Positions 30,209 to 40,032 of a stretch of DNA of 64,000 nucleotides are shown here, piece by piece. The DNA lies in contig NZ_JAUXZY010000003.1 in the NCBI RefSeq assembly GCF_030693775.1, forward strand, positions 156,643 through 220,642, given 5' to 3'. The notes under the pieces were generated by a model, which worked only from the letters and a program-made list of their open reading frames with translations, was not told where the DNA came from and did not search any database. Source of the DNA: Polynucleobacter sp. Lineage in GTDB: Bacteria; Pseudomonadota; Gammaproteobacteria; Burkholderiales; Burkholderiaceae. A program made the position numbers and the translations under genes. Position 1 is the first letter of the stretch. Each line of letters begins with the position of its first letter.

Positions 30209-30361
30209 GAAATAACCCCTATATTTAAGAGGTTTTAGCGAATAAAAATAGGCTAAACCCTTGAATTACGGAGGTAGTAGAATCATTTACATAAGGAAAC
30301 CGTCTTTTTGACTGGTTTAGTAATGGAAGAACTCCCGGATTAATCCGGCAAAGGTGGGTAT

Positions 30362-32242
30362 TTGAACAACAATATGTTCCAAAAAATCGGCGTCTGGTTC
30401 ATTGTCGGCCTCGTCCTTTTTACTGTGTTTAAACAGTTCGATAAGCCAAACACGCCAGAGCGAGTGACGTACTCCCAATTTATGGATGACGCGCGGGATG
30501 GCAAAGTGCGCCGCGTGGACGTGCAAGGCCGCACCTTGCAAGTGACCCCAGTCGATGGAAACAAGTACTCCCTGATTTCCCCGGGGGACATCTGGATGGT
30601 CGGCGATCTGATGAAGGCCGGCGTTCAAGTCACAGGTAAAGCAGAAGACGAACCCAATTTATTGATGTCGGCTCTGTATTACCTTGGACCTACTTTATTG
30701 ATTATTGGTTTTTGGTTTTTTATGATGCGGCAGATGCAAGGTGGCGGCAAAGGTGGTGCATTCTCCTTTGGCAAATCCAAAGCTCGCCTCGTTGATGAGA
30801 ACAGCAATACCGTGACCTTTGGTGACGTTGCTGGCTGCGATGAAGCCAAAGAAGAAGTATTTGAGATTGTTGACTTCCTCAAGGATCCACAAAAATTCCA
30901 AAAGCTGGGCGGTCATATTCCCCATGGTGTTTTATTGGTGGGCCCTCCCGGCACTGGTAAGACCTTATTGGCGCGTGCGATTGCGGGCGAAGCCAAAGTA
31001 CCGTTCTTCTCGATCTCAGGCTCTGACTTCGTTGAGATGTTTGTGGGTGTTGGCGCGTCCCGTGTGCGCGACATGTTTGAGAACGCCAAGAAAAATGCCC
31101 CGTGCATCATTTTCATTGATGAGATTGATGCGGTCGGTCGCCATCGCGGCGCTGGTATGGGCGGCGGTAATGATGAGCGCGAGCAGACCTTAAACCAAAT
31201 GCTGGTTGAGATGGACGGTTTTGAAAGCAACAGCGGCGTTATTGTCGTTGCAGCAACCAACCGTTCTGATGTCTTGGATCGCGCTTTACTGCGCCCAGGT
31301 CGTTTTGACCGTCAAGTGCACGTTGGCTTGCCTGACATCCGTGGTCGCGAGCAGATTCTGCAAGTGCATATGCGTAAGGTGCCCATCAGCCCCGACGTCA
31401 ATGCAGCTGTGTTGGCACGTGGTACTCCAGGCTTCTCTGGTGCCGATTTAGCGAACTTAGTGAATGAGTCTGCACTCTTTGCTGCGCGCCGCAACAAGCG
31501 CTCAGTTGATATGCAAGACTTTGAGGATGCCAAAGACAAGATCTACATGGGTCCAGAGCGCAAGTCCGCTGTGATGCGTGAAGAAGAGCGTCGCAATACG
31601 GCTTACCACGAGGCTGGCCATGCCGTGGTTGCCAAGGTGTTGCCAAAGGCAGACCCTGTTCATAAAGTAACGATCATGCCGCGTGGCATGGCTCTCGGCG
31701 TGACCTGGCAGTTGCCCGAGTTCGACCGAGTGAATTTATATAAAGACCGCATGCTCGAGGAGCTGGCCATTTTGTTTGGTGGCCGTGCAGCCGAAGAGGT
31801 GTTTTTGAATTCCATGAGTACGGGTGCATCGAACGACTTTGAACGTGCAACCAAGATGGCGCGCGATATGGTCACTCGCTACGGCATGAGCGATAGCTTA
31901 GGCACGATGGTGTATGTCGATACCGAGCAGCAGGGCATGTTTGGCCCGAATAGCTCGAAGTCGGTATCCGAGTTAACGCAGCAAAAAGTCGATGCGGAAA
32001 TTCGGAGTTTGATTGACAGCCAATATGCACTAGCTAAATCCATTCTTGAAAACCACAAAGATAAGGTCGAGGCAATGGTCACTGCTCTGATGGAGTGGGA
32101 AACGATTGATGCCGAGCAAATCAACGACATCATGGATGGTCGTCCCCCACGGGCGCCTAAGCCAACGCAAGCAACTGCGTTTGGTAATTCAGCAGGTGGT
32201 TCGACCGGTCCAACTGCGGGTAGTGCGCCCGCCGCTGCGTAA
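30362..32242 (+). CDS. ftsH: ATP-dependent zinc metalloprotease FtsH
   Basis: Membrane-bound AAA+ protease that degrades misfolded membrane proteins and regulators. Two TM helices (about 8-25 and 105-122) flank a periplasmic segment. Walker A GPPGTGKT is at 194-201, Walker B IIFIDEID at 249-256, the arginine-finger region RPGRFDRQV at about 311-319, and zinc-binding HEAGH at 416-420. The 626 residues end in a Gly/Ala/Pro-rich tail. The TTG start at 30362 follows AAGGTGGG at good spacing and gives the usual MNNNMF N-terminus. Confidence 0.97.
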   Translation: MNNNMFQKIGVWFIVGLVLFTVFKQFDKPNTPERVTYSQFMDDARDGKVRRVDVQGRTLQVTPVDGNKYSLISPGDIWMVGDLMKAGVQVTGKAEDEPNLLMSALYYLGPTLLIIGFWFFMMRQMQGGGKGGAFSFGKSKARLVDENSNTVTFGDVAGCDEAKEEVFEIVDFLKDPQKFQKLGGHIPHGVLLVGPPGTGKTLLARAIAGEAKVPFFSISGSDFVEMFVGVGASRVRDMFENAKKNAPCIIFIDEIDAVGRHRGAGMGGGNDEREQTLNQMLVEMDGFESNSGVIVVAATNRSDVLDRALLRPGRFDRQVHVGLPDIRGREQILQVHMRKVPISPDVNAAVLARGTPGFSGADLANLVNESALFAARRNKRSVDMQDFEDAKDKIYMGPERKSAVMREEERRNTAYHEAGHAVVAKVLPKADPVHKVTIMPRGMALGVTWQLPEFDRVNLYKDRMLEELAILFGGRAAEEVFLNSMSTGASNDFERATKMARDMVTRYGMSDSLGTMVYVDTEQQGMFGPNSSKSVSELTQQKVDAEIRSLIDSQYALAKSILENHKDKVEAMVTALMEWETIDAEQINDIMDGRPPRAPKPTQATAFGNSAGGSTGPTAGSAPAAA

Positions 32243-32263
32243 ATAGCGCTGTAGATTAGCGCA

Positions 32264-33145
32264 ATGCAGTCGTCAAAACAGCCCGCAACATGGCGTTGCG
32301 GGCGTTTTCTTTTTGAACTAGGGCAAAGGCAAGCCAAGCGCGAGCGGCCCTTAGTAATGGGGATACTCAACGCCACGCCGGATTCATTTTCGGATGGCGG
32401 GCGCTTTCATGCCAAAGACGATGCCCTACGTCAAGCCGAATCAATGATTGCTGCAGGCGTTGATCTGATTGATATTGGCGGTGAATCAACCAAGCCTGGT
32501 GCAATTCCAGTGCCACTGCAAGAAGAGTTGGATCGGGTCCTACCAATCATCGAAGCGCTCAAAGACTGCGGCCTTGCTTTATCGATTGATACCTACAAAG
32601 CAGAAACCATGCGGCAGGCTTTGCTGGCCGGCGTAGATTGCGTGAATGACATTTGGGCATTACGCCAAACGGGCGTAGAACAAGTGGTGCTGGATGCTAC
32701 GCTAGCACACAATTGCGGCATTGTCTTAATGCATATGCAGTGTGACCCCATCACCATGCAACTTAATCCAAACTATGTGAATGTAGTCAGCGAGGTAAAT
32801 GCCTTTTTGATGGAGCGCATCCAAACCTTAATGAAGCAGGGCATTGCTGTAGACCGAATTGCAATTGACCCCGGATTTGGTTTTGGTAAGAGCTTAGACC
32901 ACAACCTCGCCATGCTGCAGGAGTTTAGGCAGTTCACCCACAACGGCCATCCCGTGTTAGCAGGCATTTCCCGAAAGTCGATGCTCGGCAAAATTACCGG
33001 GCGAGAGGTTGGCGATCGACTGATACCAAGTGTGGCTGCCGCCGTGTTGGCGGCAGAGCGGGGCGCCAGCATCGTACGCGTGCATGACGTTCCTGAGACC
33101 ATCGACGCTTTAAACCTCTGGGCTGCAGCCCAAGCATCAGGATGA
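32264..33145 (+). CDS. folP: Dihydropteroate synthase
   Basis: Condenses p-aminobenzoate with hydroxymethyldihydropterin pyrophosphate in folate synthesis; the sulfonamide target. TIM-barrel enzyme of 293 residues with the pterin/pyrophosphate motif MGILNATPDSFSDGG, DIGGESTKPGA, the DPGFGFGKSLDHN strand and C-terminal RVHDV. It starts 21 bp after ftsH and precedes glmM, the conserved proteobacterial order. Confidence 0.97.
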   Translation: MQSSKQPATWRCGRFLFELGQRQAKRERPLVMGILNATPDSFSDGGRFHAKDDALRQAESMIAAGVDLIDIGGESTKPGAIPVPLQEELDRVLPIIEALKDCGLALSIDTYKAETMRQALLAGVDCVNDIWALRQTGVEQVVLDATLAHNCGIVLMHMQCDPITMQLNPNYVNVVSEVNAFLMERIQTLMKQGIAVDRIAIDPGFGFGKSLDHNLAMLQEFRQFTHNGHPVLAGISRKSMLGKITGREVGDRLIPSVAAAVLAAERGASIVRVHDVPETIDALNLWAAAQASG

Positions 33146-33188
33146 TGAGCAAAAGCATACATCCCCTTGCTTGCAAGTTTTATAATCA

Positions 33189-34547
33189 ATGCATATGACA
33201 GCCAAGAAAAAAAAGTACTTCGGCACTGACGGTATTCGGGGTGAGGTGGGTAAGGCCCCGATCATTCCGGATTTCATCTTGCGCCTGGGATACGCTGCTG
33301 GTAGCGTTTTAAAGCAAGCCGCTCCTGCAGGCGAGCGCTGCACCGTTTTAATTGGTAAAGACACGCGCGTATCAGGCTACTTACTAGAGGCTGCCCTGGA
33401 GGCCGGTTTTTCTGCGGCCGGAGTTGATGTCATGCTTTGCGGTCCGATGCCCACACCCGGTGTAGCGTACCTGACAAAAGCATTGCGACTCTCTGCTGGA
33501 GTGGTAATCTCGGCATCGCACAATCCATACCAAGATAACGGCATTAAGTTTTTCTCACCCGAGGGTGATAAGTTATCCGACGCATCGGAGTTGGCGATTG
33601 AGGCTGCACTCGATCAACCCTTGGGCTGCGTCAGCTCGAAGTATTTAGGTAAGGCATTTCGTCTTGATGATGCCACTGGGCGTTACATTGAGTTTTGTAA
33701 GTCGACCTTTCCTGCAGTCCTGAATCTTCGTGGTTTAAAGTTGGTCGTGGATTGCGCTAATGGCGCCGCCTATCAATCTGCCCCCAATGTATTTCATGAG
33801 CTGGGTGCAGAAGTGATTTCCATCGGGGTTGAGCCCAATGGGCGCAATATCAACGATGGTTGCGGCGCAACTGCGCCAGCAGCACTCGTTGCCAAAGTGA
33901 AAGAACATCAGGCTGATTTGGGCATTGCCCTGGATGGCGATGCCGATCGCTTGCAAATGGTCGATAGCACGGGTCGCCTTTTTAATGGTGATGAGCTCTT
34001 GTACGTGCTGGCGAAAGACCGGGTAGATCGAGGAATGAAATTGGGCGGGGTGGTAGGCACCTTAATGACCAATGCTGCTATCGAGCATGCGATTAAAGCC
34101 CTGGGCCTGCAATTTGAGCGTGCCAATGTGGGCGATCGATACGTATTAGAGCTCCTTAAAAAACACCAGTGGACATTGGGCGGCGAGGGTTCCGGTCACT
34201 TGCTATGCCTAGATCAACATTCCACTGGGGATGGCACAGTTGCCGCTTTACAAGTATTGGCGGCGATGCGCAAACAAGGTAAATCCTTGGCCGAGCTACT
34301 CAATGGCGTGAATGTCTTTCCGCAGGTCTTGCTGAACGTTAAAGTGGCCCCAGGCTTCGATTGGCAGGCCGATCCCAAGGTAGTAGAGGTGGTTAATGCC
34401 ATTACTACCCAGCTCGGCACTGCCGGCCGGGTATTGATTCGGGCTTCGGGTACCGAGCCCGTTCTGCGCGTCATGGTGGAGGCAAAGGAGCTTGAGCAGG
34501 CAAACAGCTACGCTAAAACCATAGTCGCGGCAATACCCACTTCATAA
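33189..34547 (+). CDS. glmM: Phosphoglucosamine mutase
   Basis: Converts glucosamine-6-P to glucosamine-1-P for UDP-GlcNAc, peptidoglycan and LPS. Starts are possible at 33189 or 33195 ([16 protein letters not shown]). Seen: the active-site phosphoserine loop [12 protein letters not shown] (Ser about 108-110), metal-binding DGDADRLQ, the sugar loop GGEGSGHL, and the phosphate-binding [12 protein letters not shown]. The 452-residue length is normal. A hairpin 28 bp downstream separates it from the pst-pho operon. Confidence 0.97.
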   Translation: MHMTAKKKKYFGTDGIRGEVGKAPIIPDFILRLGYAAGSVLKQAAPAGERCTVLIGKDTRVSGYLLEAALEAGFSAAGVDVMLCGPMPTPGVAYLTKALRLSAGVVISASHNPYQDNGIKFFSPEGDKLSDASELAIEAALDQPLGCVSSKYLGKAFRLDDATGRYIEFCKSTFPAVLNLRGLKLVVDCANGAAYQSAPNVFHELGAEVISIGVEPNGRNINDGCGATAPAALVAKVKEHQADLGIALDGDADRLQMVDSTGRLFNGDELLYVLAKDRVDRGMKLGGVVGTLMTNAAIEHAIKALGLQFERANVGDRYVLELLKKHQWTLGGEGSGHLLCLDQHSTGDGTVAALQVLAAMRKQGKSLAELLNGVNVFPQVLLNVKVAPGFDWQADPKVVEVVNAITTQLGTAGRVLIRASGTEPVLRVMVEAKELEQANSYAKTIVAAIPTS

Positions 34548-34575
34548 ATACTAAATGTAAATCATTGTTTCATAT

Positions 34576-34595
34576 GGTTTTTTTACTAAAAAACC
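34576..34595 (+). terminator. Weak hairpin between glmM and pstS
   Basis: GGTTTTTT pairs with AAAAAACC (34576-34583 with 34588-34595) around a 4-nt loop, 28 bp after glmM. Low GC makes it a weak terminator, but the T-run lies in the left arm, so it may also end transcripts on the opposite strand. Confidence 0.45.
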
Positions 34596-34597
34596 AA

Positions 34598-34629
34598 GTG
34601 TCACAGAGCCGTCATATTGTCCCTTTAAT
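34598..34629 (+). promoter_or_regulatory. Pho box and -10 of the pst-pho operon
   Basis: GTGTCAC-AGAG-CCGTCAT (34598-34615) has the 7-4-7 direct-repeat layout of the PhoB box CTGTCAT-N4-CTGTCAT, with 11 of 14 half-site positions matching. A TTTAAT -10-like hexamer at 34624-34629 lies 8 bp downstream, near the spacing of PhoB promoters. It lies 58 bp before pstS. Confidence 0.8.
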
Positions 34630-34673
34630 GTTCACCTATCGCATCGTGCGATGTAACCTTTAAGGACATATAA

Positions 34674-35711
34674 ATGAAATTGACACTGAAAAAGGCGCTA
34701 ACTGTAGCTACCCTTTCGATTTCAGCAGCGAGCTTTGCTCCAATCGCCATGGCGGCCGATATTACTGGTGCCGGCGCAACATTCCCATTCCCAATCTACG
34801 CTAAGTGGGCTGAAGCCTACAAAGCCCGCACTGGCAATGGCATGAATTACCAATCAATCGGCTCTTCAGGTGGTATTAAGCAGATCAAAGCCAAGACGGT
34901 GGATTTTGGTGCGTCCGATAACCCAGTCAAGTTTGAAGATCTCGAAAAAGACGGCATGGTTCAGTTTCCAGCCATTATTGGCGGCGTTGTTCCGATCGTC
35001 AACGTTCAAGGCCTTAAGCCAAATCAGCTCAAATTAGACGGCGTCGTCTTGGCTGATATTTTCCAGGGCACGATTACCAATTGGAATGACAAGCGCATTG
35101 CACTACTGAACCCAGGCCTGAATATTCCAGCGGGTGAAATCACTGTTGTTCACCGTGCGGACGGCTCGGGCACAACGGCGATTTTCACCGACTACTTGGC
35201 AAAAGTAAGTGGCGAGTGGAAGAGTGCGGTTGGTGCTGGTGCGGCGGTTAAATGGCCTGCGGCTTCTTCCGTTGGCGGCAAAGGCAATGAAGGCGTTGCT
35301 GCAAACGTTTCTCGTGTGAAAAATTCGATCGGCTATGTTGAGTACGCTTATGCGAAGAAAAATAACATGACTACCGTTCAGTTGAAAAATAAAGATGGTC
35401 AATTTGTATCTGCTGATGACACCACTTTCGCAGCCGCTGCAGCTGGAACAGATTGGTCTAAGATTCCAGGAATGGGTACGTTCATCACCGACGCGCCTGG
35501 CGCCAAGTCCTTCCCAATCACCGGTGCTTCTTTCATCCTGATGTACAAGCAGCCAGCCAATAAGGCATCTTCTGCTGAGGTGATCAAGTTCTTTGACTTT
35601 GCCTTCAAAGAAGGCGGCAAGATGGCGATTGATTTGGACTATGTACCAATGCCAGCGTCAACCATCGAGTACATTCGTAAGAACGTTTGGACTCAGATTC
35701 AAAACAAGTAA
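34674..35711 (+). CDS. pstS: Phosphate ABC transporter periplasmic binding protein
   Basis: Captures inorganic phosphate in the periplasm for the PstCAB transporter. The 345 residues begin with a Sec signal peptide cleaved after APIAMA (about 27). Phosphate-contact segments are visible: GAGATFPFPIYAKW, IGSSGGIKQI, and HRADGSGTTAIFTDYL. A Pho box precedes the gene. A strong UUCG hairpin follows at 35730, which would let pstS be made in excess over the membrane genes. Confidence 0.97.
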   Translation: MKLTLKKALTVATLSISAASFAPIAMAADITGAGATFPFPIYAKWAEAYKARTGNGMNYQSIGSSGGIKQIKAKTVDFGASDNPVKFEDLEKDGMVQFPAIIGGVVPIVNVQGLKPNQLKLDGVVLADIFQGTITNWNDKRIALLNPGLNIPAGEITVVHRADGSGTTAIFTDYLAKVSGEWKSAVGAGAAVKWPAASSVGGKGNEGVAANVSRVKNSIGYVEYAYAKKNNMTTVQLKNKDGQFVSADDTTFAAAAAGTDWSKIPGMGTFITDAPGAKSFPITGASFILMYKQPANKASSAEVIKFFDFAFKEGGKMAIDLDYVPMPASTIEYIRKNVWTQIQNK

Positions 35712-35729
35712 GATTATGTTTTTATGACC

Positions 35730-35755
35730 AATTACCCCGCTTCGGTGGGGTAATT
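35730..35755 (+). terminator. UUCG-capped hairpin between pstS and pstC
   Basis: AATTACCCC (35730-35738) pairs with GGGGTAATT (35747-35755); the helix continues through G-U and C-G pairs to a UUCG tetraloop (35741-35744). There is only a short T-rich tail (GTTTGTT), so it is probably a partial terminator or 3'-end stabiliser for pstS mRNA, with read-through into pstC. Confidence 0.75.
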
Positions 35756-35819
35756 GTTTGTTAAGTCCAAGTAGTTTTTGGCGGTGTATCGCAAGCAGTT
35801 CAATTAAGGTAGCCGATTT

Positions 35820-36806
35820 ATGAAAAATTTAGTTTCATCTGGCCTCGTTAGTACACAAGCAATCGGCATTGCTAGGCGCCAGCGTGTGCTCGACAAACTC
35901 TTTTATTTGATAACGCAATTTTTTGCGTTATCGGTCTTGTTGGCCTTACTCGGCATTATTGCTTCCCTCGTTGTCAACGCCTATCCTGCATTTCAAAAAT
36001 TTGGTTTCGGATTTTTTACCACCGTTGAGTGGGACATTATTAACGGGGAGTTCGGTGGAGCGATTGCTATTTACGGAACAGTAATCACTTCGGTTATTGC
36101 GCTTCTCATAGCAGTGCCGCTCAGTTTTGGTATCGCTGTGTTTTTGACTGAAATTTGCCCTAAGAGCCTGCGCCGTGCGCTCGGAACTGCCATCGAAATT
36201 CTAGCTGCCGTCCCGTCGATCATTTATGGCATGTTTGGCCTGTTTATTTTTGCCCCTTTATTTGCCGATTATATTCAGCCTGCTTTAGCGGCTACCCTGG
36301 GTCAGATACCAGGCTTAGGAATCCTATTCTCCGGCGCGTTCAATGGTATTGGTGTTCTTTGTGCCGGCTTGATTTTGGCAATGATGATTTTGCCCTTTAT
36401 TGCTTCGGTGATGCGAGATGTATTTGAGATCGTTCCTCCTGTATTAAAAGAGTCTGCTTATGGCATCGGTTGCACCACTTGGGAGGTGGTGCGCAACGTG
36501 GTCTTGCCCTATACCAAAACAGGTGTGATTGGCGGCATTATGCTGGGCTTAGGCCGCGCTCTGGGCGAAACTATGGCAGTCACTTTTGTGATCGGTAATG
36601 CCCATAAACTCAAGGCCTCGCTCTTTGCTCCAGGTAACTCAATTGCCTCTACCCTAGCTAATGAGTTTGGTGAGGCAGAGATCGGCGCCCATTATTCCTC
36701 CTTATTTCTTTTGGGATTAGCACTTTTTGCGATCACCTTTATTGTGCTGTCGCTGGCCAAAATCATGTTGATGCGCATGGAAGCGAATCAAGGAGCGAAG
36801 ACCTAA
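35820..36806 (+). CDS. pstC: Phosphate ABC transporter permease PstC
   Basis: Inner-membrane channel subunit of the high-affinity phosphate importer, 328 residues, six predicted helices. The first segment (about 33-55) is followed by a periplasmic loop with [16 protein letters not shown]. The ABC-coupling EAA-type loop is seen in [20 protein letters not shown]. The TAA overlaps the pstA ATG (TAATG). Confidence 0.96.
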   Translation: MKNLVSSGLVSTQAIGIARRQRVLDKLFYLITQFFALSVLLALLGIIASLVVNAYPAFQKFGFGFFTTVEWDIINGEFGGAIAIYGTVITSVIALLIAVPLSFGIAVFLTEICPKSLRRALGTAIEILAAVPSIIYGMFGLFIFAPLFADYIQPALAATLGQIPGLGILFSGAFNGIGVLCAGLILAMMILPFIASVMRDVFEIVPPVLKESAYGIGCTTWEVVRNVVLPYTKTGVIGGIMLGLGRALGETMAVTFVIGNAHKLKASLFAPGNSIASTLANEFGEAEIGAHYSSLFLLGLALFAITFIVLSLAKIMLMRMEANQGAKT

Positions 36807-37699
36807 TGAGTAACGCCCAATTTAAAACAGATTCAGCCATTACGAAGGGCATGGATCAAGCTCTGTTTAATAAACGGAAGCGCGTTAATGCCATTGGCTT
36901 GACCTTATCGCTGATCGCAATGAGCATCGGCATGGTATTTTTGTTTTGGATTTTATCGGTACTGCTCTATAAGGGCTTTGCAGCAATTAGTCCCTCCTTA
37001 TTTCTGCAGAGTACGCCGGCCCCCGGAACAGAAGGCGGTGGATTGGCTAATCCCATTGTTGGTAGCCTGATGATCGTAGGTGCTTGTACCTTTATTAGCA
37101 CCCCGATTGGTATTTTGGCAGGTATTTACCTTTCAGAATATGGTAACAAGAGCCGTTTTGCCGAGGTGACCCGCTTTGTGACCGACATCATGCTGTCTGC
37201 GCCATCCATCGTAGTGGGTTTGTTTGTGTATGCCATTGTGGTCTACCAAGTAAAGCACTTCTCAGGATGGGCAGGTACGATTGCCCTTTCTTTAATTGCC
37301 ATTCCAGTCGTGGTTCGCACGACTGAAAATATGCTGCGTTTAGTGCCTTTGACCCTCCGGGAGGCTGCATATGCCTTAGGGGCCCCAAAGTGGAAGGTAG
37401 CACTGAGCATTACCCTTACAGCTGCCAAGAGCGGTGTTATCACCGGCATCTTATTGGCGTTGGCTCGCGTGAGCGGTGAAACTGCGCCGCTCTTGTTTAC
37501 GGCGCTGAATAACCAATTCTTCTCCACCAATATGAATGCACCCATGGCGAATTTGCCAGTGGTGATCTTCCAGTTTGCAATGAGCCCGTATGACAATTGG
37601 ATCAACTTAGCATGGGGCGGTGCGCTATTGATTACATTTGCTGTATTAGGACTCAATATATTGGCTCGAGTAGTGTTTCGTGAAAAGGTAAAAGTATGA
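36806..37699 (+). CDS. pstA: Phosphate ABC transporter permease PstA
   Basis: Second channel subunit of the phosphate importer, 297 residues. The first helix (about 28-52) is followed by [16 protein letters not shown], typical of PstA, and the EAA-type loop [21 protein letters not shown]. It is coupled to pstC by a one-base overlap and to pstB by an ATGA overlap. Confidence 0.96.
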   Translation: MSNAQFKTDSAITKGMDQALFNKRKRVNAIGLTLSLIAMSIGMVFLFWILSVLLYKGFAAISPSLFLQSTPAPGTEGGGLANPIVGSLMIVGACTFISTPIGILAGIYLSEYGNKSRFAEVTRFVTDIMLSAPSIVVGLFVYAIVVYQVKHFSGWAGTIALSLIAIPVVVRTTENMLRLVPLTLREAAYALGAPKWKVALSITLTAAKSGVITGILLALARVSGETAPLLFTALNNQFFSTNMNAPMANLPVVIFQFAMSPYDNWINLAWGGALLITFAVLGLNILARVVFREKVKV

Positions 37700-38532
37700 C
37701 CATGATGAGAACGGTAATGCATGCGGGTTCGGCAGAGGCGAGTGCAGCGGTGGCGGAGCGTACCGATGCGGCGGCTTCAGTCACTGCCCTTGAAATTCGG
37801 GATCTTAATTTCTTTTATGGCAGCTTTCAGGGCTTAAAGGACATTAATCTCGACATTATCGAGAAGAAAGTAACTGCATTCATCGGTCCATCAGGCTGCG
37901 GTAAGTCCACTCTATTGCGCACATTAAATCGGATGTATGACCTCTATCCAGGTCAACGTGCCGAAGGTCAAATTAGCTTCTATGGCGAGAATATTCTTGC
38001 ACAAGGCAGCGATGTGAATTTATTGCGCTCACGGATTGGCATGGTTTTTCAGAAACCAACTCCGTTTCCAATGTCGATTTATGAAAACATTGCCTTTGGT
38101 GTGCGCCTATATGAACGTCTGTCTAAAGCAGAGATGGATGAGCGAGTAGAGTGGGCGCTCAGTAAGGCGGCACTATGGAATGAAGCCAAAGACAAACTTA
38201 ATCAAAGCGGTTTGTCCTTATCCGGCGGTCAGCAGCAGCGCTTGTGTATTGCTCGCAGCGTGGCTGTTAAGCCATCAGTGCTCTTGCTTGATGAACCAAC
38301 CTCAGCGCTCGATCCGATTTCAACGGCAAAGATCGAAGAGTTGATTAACGAGCTCAAAAAAGATTACACCATCGCTATCGTGACGCACAATATGCAACAG
38401 GCCGCTCGCGTATCCGACTTCACGGCATACATGTATTTGGGTGAGCTAATGGAATACGGCAAGACCGATGAAATTTTTATTAAGCCTAAACGCAAAGAAA
38501 CCGAAGACTACATTACAGGCCGTTTCGGCTAA
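37696..38532 (+). CDS. pstB: Phosphate ABC transporter ATP-binding protein
   Basis: ATPase driving phosphate import and part of the signalling complex with PhoU and PhoR. The 278 residues include an unusual ~30-residue Ala-rich N-terminal lead before [16 protein letters not shown]. Walker A is GPSGCGKST, the signature LSGGQQQR, Walker [14 protein letters not shown] and the switch His in IVTHNMQQA. An ATG at 37702 is an alternative start. Confidence 0.96.
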   Translation: MTMMRTVMHAGSAEASAAVAERTDAAASVTALEIRDLNFFYGSFQGLKDINLDIIEKKVTAFIGPSGCGKSTLLRTLNRMYDLYPGQRAEGQISFYGENILAQGSDVNLLRSRIGMVFQKPTPFPMSIYENIAFGVRLYERLSKAEMDERVEWALSKAALWNEAKDKLNQSGLSLSGGQQQRLCIARSVAVKPSVLLLDEPTSALDPISTAKIEELINELKKDYTIAIVTHNMQQAARVSDFTAYMYLGELMEYGKTDEIFIKPKRKETEDYITGRFG

Positions 38533-38544
38533 TCAGGAGATCAT

Positions 38545-39249
38545 ATGCAAGATAAACACTTATCATCGCAATTTGACGAGGACCTTAACTCCTTATGCGC
38601 CAAATTATTACAAATGGGAGGTGTGGTAGAGCAGCAAATCGACATTGCTATGCGTGCTTTCTCAGAAATGAATTTGGACTTATGCAATCAAGTTGTTGAG
38701 CGGGAAAAGACTGTTAATTCACTTGAGGTTGAAATTGACTCGGCTTGCGTTGAGCTGATTGCACGGCGTCAACCGACAGCGCGCGACTTGCGTTTGGTAA
38801 TGGCAATATCCAAAGCCATTACCAATTTAGAAAGAGCAGGGGATGAAGCTGAGCGCGTAGCCAAAAGAACTCGCCGCATTATTAACGAAGCCGGAAACTT
38901 TAAGATTAATGCTGCGGAGATTAAATTGTCTGGTCAGATGGCAATTGATTTGCTCCGCCAGAGCTTAGATTGCTTTGCTCGTCTTGATGCAGTAGCTGCT
39001 GTAAAAGTAGTGCAGGACGACAAGCAAATTGATGAAGAGTTCCGTGGCTTTGTGCGTAAGTTGATTACGTATATGGCCGAAGATCCCAAGATGATTTCGA
39101 CTGGTCTAGATCTGCTCTTTATTGCGAAAGCCATTGAGCGCATTGGTGATCACGCCAAGAACATTGCAGAGTTTGTGATCTACATTGTGAAGGGCGCCGA
39201 TGTACGGCATGTGCCGCAAGACGATTTAATTCGCGAAGCTCATAAATAA
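38545..39249 (+). CDS. phoU: Phosphate signalling regulator PhoU
   Basis: Negative regulator linking PstSCAB activity to the PhoR kinase. The 234-residue all-helical protein contains the two repeated PhoU three-helix bundles, with ARQPTARDLRLVMA and the acidic metal-site region LERAGDEAERVAKRTR, repeated in the second half as IERIGDHAKNIAEF. It sits 12 bp after pstB and 5 bp before phoB. Confidence 0.96.
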   Translation: MQDKHLSSQFDEDLNSLCAKLLQMGGVVEQQIDIAMRAFSEMNLDLCNQVVEREKTVNSLEVEIDSACVELIARRQPTARDLRLVMAISKAITNLERAGDEAERVAKRTRRIINEAGNFKINAAEIKLSGQMAIDLLRQSLDCFARLDAVAAVKVVQDDKQIDEEFRGFVRKLITYMAEDPKMISTGLDLLFIAKAIERIGDHAKNIAEFVIYIVKGADVRHVPQDDLIREAHK

Positions 39250-39254
39250 GATCT

Positions 39255-39971
39255 ATGCCTCAGCATATTCTGGTTGTTGAAGATGAGCCCTCGATTGCCG
39301 AGCTCATCTCAATCAATTTAACCTATGCTGGGTATGCTGTATCGCGCGCCTTGCAGGCGGATGAAGCCCTATTGCTGTTACGCAATGCCAAGCCCGACTT
39401 AGTTATCTTAGATTGGATGATGCCCGGCAAATCCGGCGTTCAGTTTGCGCGTGAGCTTAAGTCCAATCCCGCAACGCAATCCATTCCGATTCTGATGTTG
39501 ACTGCTAAAGGCGAAGAGGCAGACAAAGTATTAGGTCTTGATGCCGGTGCGGATGATTATGTGACTAAGCCATTTTCGCCAAAGGAGCTTGTGGCGCGCG
39601 TGAAGGCTTTATTGCGGCGCCATGTGCTTGAGGTTGTGGAAGAGAAACTCTTGATATTGGGCCCAATGCAACTGGATCCAGTAGCCCACCGTTTAACGAT
39701 TCGTATTTCAGATAACAACAGCAAGGCCCTTGCTTTGGGGCCTACTGAGTTTCGTTTAATGCAGTTTTTGATGGCTAACCCCGAACGGGTGCATTCTCGT
39801 ACCCATCTTTTAGACAATGTGTGGGGTAATGAGGTGTACATCGAAGAGCGTACGGTCGACGTACACATTAAGCGCTTACGTGCTGCTTTAGCCCCTTTTG
39901 CCTGCGATCATTTCGTCGAGACGGTCCGCGGTAGCGGTTACCGAATTACGAAGAGCCCAGTAAATACATAG
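39255..39971 (+). CDS. phoB: Phosphate regulon response regulator PhoB
   Basis: DNA-binding response regulator expected to bind the Pho boxes in this window. The receiver domain has acidic Glu 9/Asp 10, the phosphoacceptor Asp 53 in VILDWMMPG and Lys in DYVTKPFSPKEL. The OmpR/PhoB winged-helix domain (about 135-235) ends in EERTVDVHIKRLRAAL and VRGSGYRI. It follows phoU directly; a hairpin separates it from phoR. Confidence 0.96.
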   Translation: MPQHILVVEDEPSIAELISINLTYAGYAVSRALQADEALLLLRNAKPDLVILDWMMPGKSGVQFARELKSNPATQSIPILMLTAKGEEADKVLGLDAGADDYVTKPFSPKELVARVKALLRRHVLEVVEEKLLILGPMQLDPVAHRLTIRISDNNSKALALGPTEFRLMQFLMANPERVHSRTHLLDNVWGNEVYIEERTVDVHIKRLRAALAPFACDHFVETVRGSGYRITKSPVNT

Positions 39972-39979
39972 CTTTAACG

Positions 39980-40006
39980 GCGCACTGGCAATGCTTTGCT
40001 GTGCGC
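39980..40006 (+). promoter_or_regulatory. Intercistronic hairpin between phoB and phoR
   Basis: GCGCAC (39980-39985) pairs with GTGCGC (40001-40006), and inside it GGCAA with TTGCT, leaving one bulged T and a TGCT loop: about 11 bp in total. No T-run follows. It may stabilise the phoB mRNA end or lower phoR expression relative to phoB. Confidence 0.55.
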
Positions 40007-40032
40007 TACTGGGTATGCTCTAAGATAACGCT

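Noticed and set aside
33181..33186. Perfect TATAAT just before glmM
   Set aside because: No -35 at 16-18 bp and no extended -10; it would start a transcript at or after the first ATG. Probably chance, though a leaderless glmM transcript from the ATG at 33195 cannot be excluded.
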